22,176 bases of DNA from Candidatus Nomurabacteria bacterium (GCA_943354745.1 CALRDB010000011.1:1-22176); one strand, 5' to 3'. Counted from the first letter of the stretch, positions 15,444 to 20,795 are shown. The notes: a model not told the origin generated them from the letters alone. Translations and numbers: made by a program.

Positions 15444-15452
15444 TGGTAGGAT
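15444..15452 (+). promoter_or_regulatory. Possible extended -10 promoter of gatC
   Basis: TGGTAGGAT ends 7 bp before the gatC ATG, close to the spacing at other leaderless genes here. The hexamer is weaker (TAGGAT). Confidence 0.4.
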
Positions 15453-15459
15453 ATCTCGT

Positions 15460-15750
15460 ATGACTACGACTATCGAAACTATCGACAAACTTGCTGAACT
15501 TTCACGCATCTCACTCACCGAAGAAGAGAAGGAGACCATACGTGGAGAATTTGATGCTATCTTGGGGTACGTCGCGTCTATCAGTAAGATTTCTAAGAGT
15601 GGTGAAGAAGGTTCACGTTCGATTGTGGCGACCATTAATGTACTGCGGGATGATACTAATCCACACGAAAGTGGCCTGCACACTGAAACGCTTCTTTCTT
15701 TGGCACCGAGAAGGGAGGGGAATTATGTTAAGGTGAAGAAGATACTTTAA
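15460..15750 (+). CDS. gatC: Asp-tRNA(Asn)/Glu-tRNA(Gln) amidotransferase subunit C
   Basis: 96 aa from the ATG at 15460 (MTTTIETIDKLAELSRISL); an ATG at 15430 is in frame but would place about 10 unusual residues before the conserved start. The family pattern is the N-terminal LAELSRISLTEEE helix, then I..F..IL.Y and a C-terminal NVLRDD...ETLLSLAP...GNYVKVKKIL. GatC is the small belt subunit that stabilises the GatA-GatB complex. GatA follows after a hairpin spacer; gatB is not in the window. Confidence 0.92.
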   Translation: MTTTIETIDKLAELSRISLTEEEKETIRGEFDAILGYVASISKISKSGEEGSRSIVATINVLRDDTNPHESGLHTETLLSLAPRREGNYVKVKKIL

Positions 15751-15751
15751 C

Positions 15752-15895
15752 TATGCGAAAATACGAATTATGCGAATATACGAATTGCGACGAATAAGAA
15801 TTCCTTCTTCTGCCTCCTCACCTTTTTAAAGGGGAGGATAGAGGTGGGGTTATTCGCAGTCATTCGTTGGACTTTAATTCGTATTTTCGTATAGC
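15752..15895 (+). repeat. Word-based hairpin between gatC and gatA
   Basis: Outer words tatgcgaaaatacgaatta (left) and taattcgtattttcgtata (right) pair almost perfectly; inner words gcgacgaataa and ttattcgcagtcattcgt also pair. A second, C/T- and G/A-rich hairpin (cctcctcacctttt / aaaggggagg) fills the centre at about 15810-15852. It is the same tacgaat family as the pilB-pilT spacers over 10 kb away. Confidence 0.8.
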
Positions 15896-15896
15896 T

Positions 15897-17330
15897 ATGA
15901 CCGTGCCAATTGACCTAACAACACTCACCATCAAGAAAGCTCACGACCACCTCATGAGGGGTGATTTTTCCGCACTTGACCTTGCTGAGGGGTATCTCCA
16001 AAACATCGAGGCGAAGAATAAGGAGCTCAACGCCTTTCTGGAAGTGTACGCAAATGTGCGTGAGCAAGCTAAAGAAGCAGACAAACGAATCAAGGCTGGA
16101 ACCGCAACACTTCTCACTGGCATTCCGATTGCGCTTAAAGATAATATTTTAGTGAAGGGTGAACAGGTAAGTGCTTCGTCGCGTATTCTCGAAGGGTATC
16201 GGGCTTCGTATGATTCTACCGTCGTAGTGAAACTCAAAGCAGCGGGAGTGGTACTTCTTGGTCGGACAAACATGGATGAATTCGCGATGGGAAGTTCAAC
16301 TGAGACAAGCGCTTTTGGTCCATCAAAGAATCCTTTCGACACCAGTCGTATACCTGGAGGTTCGTCGGGAGGATCCGCATCAGCGGTTGCCGGAGATCTG
16401 GCCCTTGCCGCGGTCGGTACAGATACTGGAGGATCGGTACGTCAACCGGCATCATTTTGTGGGCTAGTCGGATTGAAAAACACGTATGGAAGTATTTCAC
16501 GCAACGGACTTATCGCGATGGGTTCTTCACTCGATATTGCTGGTCCGATTACTAAGACGGTGGAAGACGCGGAGATTATATTTAACTGTCTTAAGGGAAA
16601 AGATGTCCTCGACAGTACGTCAATAGAGTTGAAAGCGGAGAGTGGAAAGTTGAAAGTGAAAGAGATGACTATCGGAGTGCCAAGGAATTTTCTTGAAATG
16701 AAGGGAATTGATGCAGATGTGCTAGCTAACTTCGACGCGTCCGTTGAAAAGCTTAAGGCGCTTGGTTGCAAGATTATAGATATCTCGCTTCCGACCGTAC
16801 CACACTCGCTTGCTGTCTATTACATTATTATGCCCGCTGAGCTGTCTACGAATCTTTCGCGCTTTGATGGTGTGAAGTTCGGTCTCCACAAAGACGGGCA
16901 GAATCTTCTCGAAGATTATCTTAGGACGCGGACCGAAGGTTTCGGTAAGGAAGCGCGCCGAAGATTACTTCTTGGAGCCTATGTCCTCTCGTCAGGCTAT
17001 TATGATGCCTATTATCGAAAAGCTATTAGTGTACGTACGATGATCGAGCAAGAGTTCAGCGAGGTATTTAAGACTGTTGATGTGATCGTCACACCAACGA
17101 CACCCACGCCAGCGTTTAAGATAGGAGAGAAGACTCAAGACCCACTCTCTATGTATCTCGCGGACATATTTACCGTTCCAGCCAATATTGCGGCTATTCC
17201 CGCAATCTCTGTACCTTCTGGTTTTGTTGAAAGAGAGGGGAAGAGACTCCCTCTCGGACTGCAACTTATGGGAGCATACGGACAAGATGCGCTACTCTTT
17301 GAAGTGGGAAAATCATTTGAAGGAGTATAA
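15897..17330 (+). CDS. gatA: Glutaminyl-tRNA amidotransferase subunit A
   Basis: 477 aa from the ATG at 15897. The in-frame ATG at 15867 lies in the hairpin arm and would add ten residues encoded by repeat. Amidase-signature enzyme with the Ser-cisSer-Lys triad: K81 in ALKDN, S156 in GGSSGGSASA and S180 in TGGSVRQPA. The spacing of 75 and 24 residues matches known GatA proteins. It releases ammonia from Gln and passes it to GatB to amidate misacylated Asp-tRNA(Asn) or Glu-tRNA(Gln). Its stop overlaps a TATAAT hexamer that may serve the next gene. Confidence 0.95.
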   Translation: MTVPIDLTTLTIKKAHDHLMRGDFSALDLAEGYLQNIEAKNKELNAFLEVYANVREQAKEADKRIKAGTATLLTGIPIALKDNILVKGEQVSASSRILEGYRASYDSTVVVKLKAAGVVLLGRTNMDEFAMGSSTETSAFGPSKNPFDTSRIPGGSSGGSASAVAGDLALAAVGTDTGGSVRQPASFCGLVGLKNTYGSISRNGLIAMGSSLDIAGPITKTVEDAEIIFNCLKGKDVLDSTSIELKAESGKLKVKEMTIGVPRNFLEMKGIDADVLANFDASVEKLKALGCKIIDISLPTVPHSLAVYYIIMPAELSTNLSRFDGVKFGLHKDGQNLLEDYLRTRTEGFGKEARRRLLLGAYVLSSGYYDAYYRKAISVRTMIEQEFSEVFKTVDVIVTPTTPTPAFKIGEKTQDPLSMYLADIFTVPANIAAIPAISVPSGFVEREGKRLPLGLQLMGAYGQDALLFEVGKSFEGV

Positions 17331-17331
17331 T
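17326..17331 (+). promoter_or_regulatory. TATAAT overlapping the gatA stop
   Basis: This consensus -10 ends 9 bp before the ATG at 17341, giving a 5' leader of about 2-3 nt. It could also be chance in an AT-rich stop region. Confidence 0.35.
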
Positions 17332-17340
17332 ACATAGTGT

Positions 17341-17907
17341 ATGTATACAAACGCATTTAGTGGATTGATAACTCGGGAGACGGTAGCTCCATTGGTTCAT
17401 GCTAAGGATCAGTTCTTCGTCTTCCTGGAATGGCTTGGACCCTACTCCGCTACGTTTTCACTCCTCCTTATCGTCGGTATTGTGTATTGCTTTTTACGTA
17501 TTGAGCAGATAGTGCATGCGACTAGACATGAGGACGTGTCTCATGGGGACGGGCATGGAGAAGAAAGTAGTGCTCATGTAGACAACCCTTCGGAGAAACG
17601 ATGGCAGCGAGTGATGACCTATCTTAATTCGGATAGAGAAAGTGATTGGCGTCTTGCTGTGCTTGAAGCTGATGTACTTTTAGACGAAATGCTTACCCAG
17701 ATGGGTTACCATGGAGATTCAATTGGTGAGAAGCTTCGGAGTGTTGAAAAAAGTGATTTTCTCACCGTGGAGTTTGCGGGTGAAGCCCACGGGGTGCGTA
17801 ATAGAATTGCGCACGAAGGAGTCGCTTTCACACTCACCGAAAGGGAAGCGAAACGTGTCATCAAAATGTATGAAGATGTATTCAAGGAGTTTAAGTATTT
17901 GGAGTAG
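17341..17907 (+). CDS. Membrane protein with C-terminal HEPN-like domain
   Basis: 188 aa. One membrane helix (about 35-54), then a His-rich linker (HEDVSHGDGHGEESSAHVD) and a helical domain (about 84-188). The helical part contains VRNRIAHEG: R153-N154-xxx-H158 is the R-x4-H pattern of HEPN domains, often the catalytic site of HEPN ribonucleases. The preceding SDWRLAVLEADVLLDEML helix is also HEPN-like (DUF4145-type). RNase activity is not established, since many HEPN proteins are non-catalytic. The gene starts 10 bp after gatA and ends at a terminator. Confidence 0.75.
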   Translation: MYTNAFSGLITRETVAPLVHAKDQFFVFLEWLGPYSATFSLLLIVGIVYCFLRIEQIVHATRHEDVSHGDGHGEESSAHVDNPSEKRWQRVMTYLNSDRESDWRLAVLEADVLLDEMLTQMGYHGDSIGEKLRSVEKSDFLTVEFAGEAHGVRNRIAHEGVAFTLTEREAKRVIKMYEDVFKEFKYLE

Positions 17908-17919
17908 AAAGTAGAAAAC

Positions 17920-17943
17920 AAGGTCGCCCAATTGGGCGACCTT
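17920..17943 (+). terminator. Palindromic terminator-like hairpin after the HEPN-like gene
   Basis: A perfect 24-bp palindrome (aaggtcgcccaa and its complement) with a short T-rich tail (ctttgtgt). It lies 13 bp after the stop, at the border of the tRNA region. Confidence 0.75.
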
Positions 17944-17952
17944 TGTGTACTG

Positions 17953-17967
17953 GTTGCGGGGCCGGGA
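17953..17967 (-). repeat. Partial copy of the tRNA-fMet 3' end
   Basis: gttgcggggccggga is identical to 18214-18228, the acceptor and T-stem end of tRNA-fMet. Read on the minus strand, this copy ends ACCA, including the CCA that the intact gene lacks. No cloverleaf can be drawn upstream of it, so it is a remnant or an attachment-site-like repeat. The 246 bp between the copies hold a terminator and a short open frame. Confidence 0.65.
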
Positions 17968-18042
17968 CCGCGAGTACGATTATCGGAACCTACTGTTTCG
18001 GGTAGCTTTCTTCAAAACTACACTTGGATTTTAATACTCGTT

Positions 18043-18189
18043 TCACTCCTTTAAAATCTCGGCGTATACCTTTCCCATTTCCTCACGCAGAAGCCGCTCG
18101 GAAATATGGGAGAAGGTCTGCGATTCCCGACGCAAGTGAAGTAATTCACTTGCTTCCCTCGCAACCGCAATAAAAGTAAAAGCACCCAC
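18043..18189 (-). pseudogene. Short open frame downstream of tRNA-fMet, possible gene remnant
   Basis: 48 codons from a GTG at 18189. The part after residue 8 (VAREASELLHLRRESQTFSH...RLLREEMGKVYAEILKE) looks like a natural helical protein C-terminus. The frame stays open upstream into the tRNA 3' end, with no convincing start. The beginning overlaps the tRNA terminator, so it may be the tail of a gene lost when the tRNA region was rearranged. I do not recognise it. Confidence 0.25.
18131..18152. repeat. Inverted repeat gcaagtgaa/ttcacttgc
   Basis: 9-bp perfect arms around a 4-nt loop, within the short minus-strand open frame. No U-tract follows, so its role is unknown. Confidence 0.5.
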
Positions 18190-18208
18190 AAAAGGTGCTT
18201 TTACTTTT
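18172..18208 (-). terminator. Terminator of the tRNA-fMet transcript
   Basis: A 15-bp stem (aaaagtaaaagcacc and its complement) with a 7-nt loop and, on the minus strand, a T-rich 3' side. It begins 7 bp after the mature tRNA 3' end. Confidence 0.8.
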
Positions 18209-18214
18209 AGCGTG

Positions 18215-18489
18215 TTGCGGGGCCGGGAATCGCACCCGGAATCTCAAGGTTATGCATACCACTATGACTTTCGTCACGAACAACTGAAGATTTTGTGGTC
18301 TGGACTATGCCTTCTTCCCGATAGGGAAGCTCGCCGTCTAGTCTCTACACCTTCTCCGACAGAAATGTCGGAGCTTGGCTCGGCGTTACCTGTGTGTAGG
18401 CTTCACCGAGTTTGACGAGTCATCAACGCCTCATTACTGAGGCGTCAGCCCATTTTGAGCCTTGCGAGTTACTGTTACTCCACCCCGCG
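18215..18489 (-). tRNA. Initiator tRNA-fMet(CAU), split by a group I intron
   Basis: Exon 1 is 18489-18458 (32 nt) and exon 2 is 18254-18215 (40 nt). Joined, they give a 72-nt cloverleaf: acceptor CGCGGGG/CCCCGCA with the C1-A72 mismatch diagnostic of bacterial initiators, anticodon arm CAAGG-CTCATAA-CCTTG, and T arm CCGGG-TGCGATT-CCCGG. CCA is not encoded. Odd points: the 7-nt D loop AACAGTA lacks the GG pair; T-loop position 55 is G, not T; and the anticodon stem has two, not three, of the usual G-C pairs. A divergent promoter lies at 18504-18531. Confidence 0.9.
18255..18457 (-). ncRNA. Group I intron (IC3-like) in the tRNA-fMet anticodon loop
   Basis: 203 nt between U33 and C34. The 5' exon ends in U, which can pair with the first G of a guide GGCU (U-G wobble, short P1), and the intron ends in G. 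The core matches the Azoarcus/cyanobacterial tRNA-intron type: AACGCCGAGCCAAGC (P3/P4-P6 region), GGTGTAGAGACTAGACGGC (P6/P7), P8 hairpin cttccc...gggaag, and AAGGCATAGTCC (P7 3' strand). The small P5/P6 helices CTCCGACA/TGTCGGAG are also present. It is too short for an endonuclease gene. It should self-splice to give a CAU anticodon loop. Confidence 0.9.
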
Positions 18490-18503
18490 ATAGGTGAATA
18501 GCC

Positions 18504-18531
18504 ATTATAGCTTTTTTAGGCCCATTAGCAA
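18504..18531 (-). promoter_or_regulatory. Promoter of tRNA-fMet
   Basis: On the minus strand TTGCTA (18531-18526) and TATAAT (18509-18504) are 16 bp apart, and the tRNA begins 14 bp after the -10. Confidence 0.7.
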
Positions 18532-18564
18532 TCTTATCCACAAGAAATAAAACCAGCGATACTG

Positions 18565-18570
18565 TATACT
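18565..18570 (+). promoter_or_regulatory. -10 box of the HTH/LAGLIDADG-like gene
   Basis: TATACT ends 10 bp before the ATG at 18581, giving an expected 5' leader of about 4 nt. It is divergent from the tRNA-fMet promoter. Confidence 0.5.
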
Positions 18571-18580
18571 ATAGTAGCAG

Positions 18581-19402
18581 ATGGCTAAATTTGAAATTAA
18601 AATCAAGGCTCGGGAATTAAGGCGCACAGGCGCAAGTATCCTCGAAATAGCACGAAAATTCGGTGTTGCAAAAAGTACGGTCAGTCTTTGGTGTCGGGAT
18701 ATTCTGCTTACAGAAGATCAAACAAGAATACTTTTGCAAGACAAGTCATTGGCGGTATCAAGCGGAAGGTTGTTGGGAGCAGAAGCAAATCGTCAAAAAA
18801 GGACGCAGTCAATTGAAGCAGGTAAAAAATGGTCTCGTGCTCTCTTAGGTTCGATGAATCAAAGAGATTTGCTGATTACTGGTATTGCGCTTTATTGGGC
18901 AGAAGGAAGTAAAACGGACCGGAGATTTATTTTTGTGAATTCTGACCCGGCTATGATACTAGTTATGTATGCATGGATAAGGAATTTCTTCGATATCAAG
19001 AAGGAGGCAATTATGCCTCGCCTTTCGATTAACGAAATCCACAAACCTAGAATACAGAAGGTCTTGGAATTTTGGTCAAACCTGCTAGAATTGCCTGTTG
19101 AGCAATTTGGCAGCCCTTGGTTTATTAAAGTAAAGGTAAATAAGGTGTATGATAATTACGACACCTATTACGGAATTTTGCGATTAGGAATTCGTGATGC
19201 AGCACCATTCAAGTATAAGATGCTGGCTTTGATAGATTTGCTGTCTGAAATTGCAAAAAAGAATTGTCGAGGTAGCTCAACGGTGGAGCAGGCGTTTCAT
19301 AAGCGCCCGGTTGTGGGTTCGACTCCCACCCTCGACATGAGCGAAGCGAAATGGCGAAAGGAAGTGCGGGGCGCTTCCGTAAAGGACTTGAAGCCCGATT
19401 GA
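18581..19402 (+). CDS. HTH protein with LAGLIDADG-like domain, reading through tRNA-Met
   Basis: 273 codons to the first stop, but the last 45 are tRNA-Met and flanking sequence; the probable protein body is about 228 aa. N-terminal resolvase/Hin-type helix-turn-helix (about 9-40: GASILEIARKFGVAKSTVSLW). The segment LLITGIALYWAEGSK (about 97-111) resembles a LAGLIDADG helix with its acidic residue, and YYGILRLGIRD comes later. It is probably a DNA-binding endonuclease-like protein; whether it is catalytic is unknown. There is no stop before the tRNA, so RNase P cleavage would leave a stop-less mRNA. Codon use is more A/T-rich than in the pil genes, suggesting acquisition. Confidence 0.7.
   Translation: MAKFEIKIKARELRRTGASILEIARKFGVAKSTVSLWCRDILLTEDQTRILLQDKSLAVSSGRLLGAEANRQKRTQSIEAGKKWSRALLGSMNQRDLLITGIALYWAEGSKTDRRFIFVNSDPAMILVMYAWIRNFFDIKKEAIMPRLSINEIHKPRIQKVLEFWSNLLELPVEQFGSPWFIKVKVNKVYDNYDTYYGILRLGIRDAAPFKYKMLALIDLLSEIAKKNCRGSSTVEQAFHKRPVVGSTPTLDMSEAKWRKEVRGASVKDLKPD
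19266..19337 (+). tRNA. tRNA with CAU anticodon (tRNA-Met elongator, or tRNA-Ile2)
   Basis: 72 nt: acceptor GTCGAGG/CCTCGAC, D arm GCTC-AACGGTG-GAGC, anticodon arm GGCGT-TTCATAA-GCGCC, T arm GTGGG-TTCGACT-CCCAC, A73. CCA is not encoded. Pairing G1-C72 excludes an initiator. A CAU anticodon could also belong to lysidine-modified tRNA-Ile; sequence alone does not decide. It lies wholly inside the open frame of the preceding gene. Confidence 0.92.
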
Positions 19403-19635
19403 GCTTTTTCTGAAAGCGAAGCGCATCAGCAAAACCAATTGCGGGTACTTGAACCTGTAAGGTTCGGCTCCCACCATCGACATGGCAATCATTACGTCAC
19501 TTATTTGACAGAGTTGACAAGAGGTCTCGCTTTCCTGGCGGTAGCCAGAGAAATGGTCATTTTTTGGCCTCCTCTCTTGCGCTTTTTCCATAGCGTGACG
19601 CTACTTTTTCGGCCTCTGTAAAAAGGGTACATACT
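19403..19635. other. Gene-free stretch after tRNA-Met
   Basis: Holds the tRNA 3'-end copy at 19461-19485 and a hairpin tagcgtgacgcta (about 19593-19605) followed by ctttttc that could terminate plus-strand transcripts. I see no convincing coding frame. Confidence 0.5.
19461..19485 (+). repeat. Partial copy of the tRNA-Met 3' end
   Basis: 22 of 25 bases match 19316-19340 (T loop through acceptor end plus three bases). The copy is 145 bp downstream, and no complete tRNA surrounds it. It resembles a decayed attachment site or gene-conversion remnant. Confidence 0.6.
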
Positions 19636-19644
19636 TGCTATTCT
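19636..19644 (+). promoter_or_regulatory. Extended -10 promoter for the SHK microprotein
   Basis: TGCTATTCT (TGn plus TATTCT). A leader of about 62 nt follows with a hairpin aggtgg/ccacct and a second weaker stem just before the start codon, so the RNA leader may be structured. Confidence 0.4.
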
Positions 19645-19712
19645 TAGCGTGCGCTTAGGTGGCGCGATACCACCTCCCCGCCGTTAGTAGCGAATTAATT
19701 GTTACTACTTCT

Positions 19713-19787
19713 ATGTCACACAAATTCTCACACAAGAGCTCCCACAAGGAGTCACACAAGGAAAGCCACAAGGCTTCACACAAGTAA
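19713..19787 (+). CDS. 24-residue Ser-His-Lys repeat microprotein
   Basis: ATG is followed by SHK-FSHK-SSHK-ESHK-ESHK-ASHK and a stop: six SHK units, the later ones spaced by single residues (F, S, E, E, A). It is His-rich and strongly basic. The nucleotide units differ by synonymous changes (tcacacaag, tcccacaag, agccacaag), which suggests selection on the peptide and not a young tandem repeat. A strong terminator follows at once. His spacing could bind metal or nucleic acid. The major pilin leader (FSHKASHKG) carries the same motif. No known family comes to mind. Confidence 0.6.
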   Translation: MSHKFSHKSSHKESHKESHKASHK

Positions 19788-19793
19788 TTTCTT

Positions 19794-19830
19794 AAACTCC
19801 TTCTCTACCTGTAGAGAAGGAGTTTGTGTT
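19794..19830 (+). terminator. Terminator after the SHK microprotein
   Basis: The stem aaactccttctctac (19794-19808) is perfectly complementary to 19811-19825, followed by a T-rich tail. It lies 6 bp after the stop codon. Confidence 0.88.
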
Positions 19831-19858
19831 TAACAGCAAGACTAAGCGCTCAATTTCT

Positions 19859-19936
19859 ATGACAACTAAATTTTTCCAGAAGCAGTGCGGTAATTGCGGA
19901 AACGGCACCTGCCAAGGTTGTGGTGGTAAGAAATAG
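19859..19936 (+). CDS. 25-residue Cys-rich microprotein with two CxxC motifs
   Basis: MTTKFFQKQCGNCGNGTCQGCGGKK: a short basic/aromatic start, then C10-x2-C13 and C18-x2-C21 in a Gly-rich tail. Four Cys in two CxxC pairs could hold one zinc or an iron-sulfur cluster, or be substrate for modification. It has its own perfect terminator. No maturation enzymes are adjacent. It lies 71 bp after the SHK microprotein, and both are preceded by similar tttct/cttct-ATG contexts. Confidence 0.6.
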   Translation: MTTKFFQKQCGNCGNGTCQGCGGKK

Positions 19937-19947
19937 TTTCTCTGTTC

Positions 19948-19983
19948 CACAAACCCCTCCGACTATAGTCGGAGGGGTTTGTG
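19948..19983 (+). terminator. Terminator after the CxxC microprotein
   Basis: A perfect 36-bp palindrome (18-bp arms, cacaaacccctccgacta and its complement) with a T-rich tail gtttgg. Confidence 0.88.
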
Positions 19984-20017
19984 TTTGGTCAATGTGGATA
20001 GTATACCTTCCTGTACC

Positions 20018-20026
20018 TGATACAAT
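20018..20026 (+). promoter_or_regulatory. Extended -10 promoter of the LAGLIDADG gene, leaderless spacing
   Basis: TGATACAAT, the same nonamer as before pilD, with 6 bp to the GTG start at 20033. Confidence 0.6.
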
Positions 20027-20032
20027 AGCTCT

Positions 20033-20728
20033 GTGCCTACACCTAAGAAAATAAATAAGTCTTTTTTTACACGATGGACTTCTGAAATGGCATATGTAGT
20101 CGGGTTCTTTGCTGCCGACGGATACATCACCGTTACTAAGCGAGGAGGACAATTTTGGTCGATTCAGATAACTGACAAGGAACTACTTTACTCCATTAAG
20201 AGAGTTACTGGTTCTGAACATACCATAGGTGAACGTATCGGAAATGAAAATGAGAAAACATTGTATCGATTACAAGTAGGAAGCAATGAAATGTGTGCTG
20301 ATCTCCGCCGGCTCGGTTTCTTTGAACAAAAGACCAAAAGTATGAGTGTTCCAAATGTACCGATAGAGTATTTTTCCGATTTTACCCGAGGTTATTTTGA
20401 TGGCGATGGAAATGTATGGAGCGGTCTTATTCATAAAAAAAGGAAACGACCGACGTTCAATCTCATCGTAGCATTCACTTCATGTTCGAAGGACTTTTTA
20501 GGATGTTTGCATGAAAGGCTCAATACATTATGTGTAACCGGAGGTTGCCTTTACAAAGCAAAAGGAGGTTATCTTCGATTGCAGTACAGTGCGGTAGATT
20601 CTTTGAAATTATATGATTTTATGTATAATCATAGAGATTTTCAAAAATCGGGCTTATTTCTGGAAAGGAAGAAGCTAGTGTTTGAGAAGTACAAGAAGTT
20701 AAAATGCGCCCGTAGCTCAGCTGGTTAG
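20033..20728 (+). CDS. LAGLIDADG homing endonuclease-type protein, ending inside tRNA-Asp
   Basis: 231 codons from a GTG start fixed by the promoter 6 bp upstream. Two LAGLIDADG helices are visible: AYVVGFFAADGYI (about 20-32) and DFTRGYFDGDGNV (about 116-128), each with the catalytic acidic residue, so a monomeric double-motif enzyme of the LAGLIDADG_3 type is likely. Such enzymes cut long, specific DNA sites. The frame runs 23 nt into tRNA-Asp and stops at a TAG in its D loop (20726-20728), so about 224 residues come from the gene proper. There is no intron in the tRNA. AT-rich codon use suggests acquisition. Confidence 0.85.
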   Translation: MPTPKKINKSFFTRWTSEMAYVVGFFAADGYITVTKRGGQFWSIQITDKELLYSIKRVTGSEHTIGERIGNENEKTLYRLQVGSNEMCADLRRLGFFEQKTKSMSVPNVPIEYFSDFTRGYFDGDGNVWSGLIHKKRKRPTFNLIVAFTSCSKDFLGCLHERLNTLCVTGGCLYKAKGGYLRLQYSAVDSLKLYDFMYNHRDFQKSGLFLERKKLVFEKYKKLKCARSSAG

Positions 20729-20779
20729 AGCGCTGGCCTGTCACGCTAGAGGTCGCCGGTTCGAGTCCGGTCGGGCGCG
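20706..20779 (+). tRNA. tRNA-Asp(GUC)
   Basis: 74 nt: GCGCCCG/CGGGCGC acceptor, D arm GCTC-AGCTGGTTA-GAGC, anticodon arm CTGGC-CTGTCAC-GCTAG, T arm GCCGG-TTCGAGT-CCGGT, and G73, the Asp identity base. CCA is not encoded. Its 5' part supplies the stop codon of the overlapping endonuclease gene. Confidence 0.95.
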
Positions 20780-20795
20780 CATCAAAGAATCCATT

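Noticed and set aside
3741..15895. CRISPR array from repeated words
   Set aside because: Words are 7-8 nt, variable, inverted between arms and spread over spacers; there are no constant repeats with unique spacers and no cas genes.
17953..18030. Second complete tRNA-fMet gene
   Set aside because: Only the last 15-17 bases match; no 5' acceptor strand, anticodon arm or T arm can be drawn.
18212..18415. Plus-strand coding frame across the tRNA-fMet region
   Set aside because: It is the complement of the intron and exon 2; the RNA structure explains the sequence.
19265..19402. C-terminal 45 codons of the HTH gene as real protein
   Set aside because: They are tRNA-Met and its flank read in frame; kept only as the formal end of the open frame.
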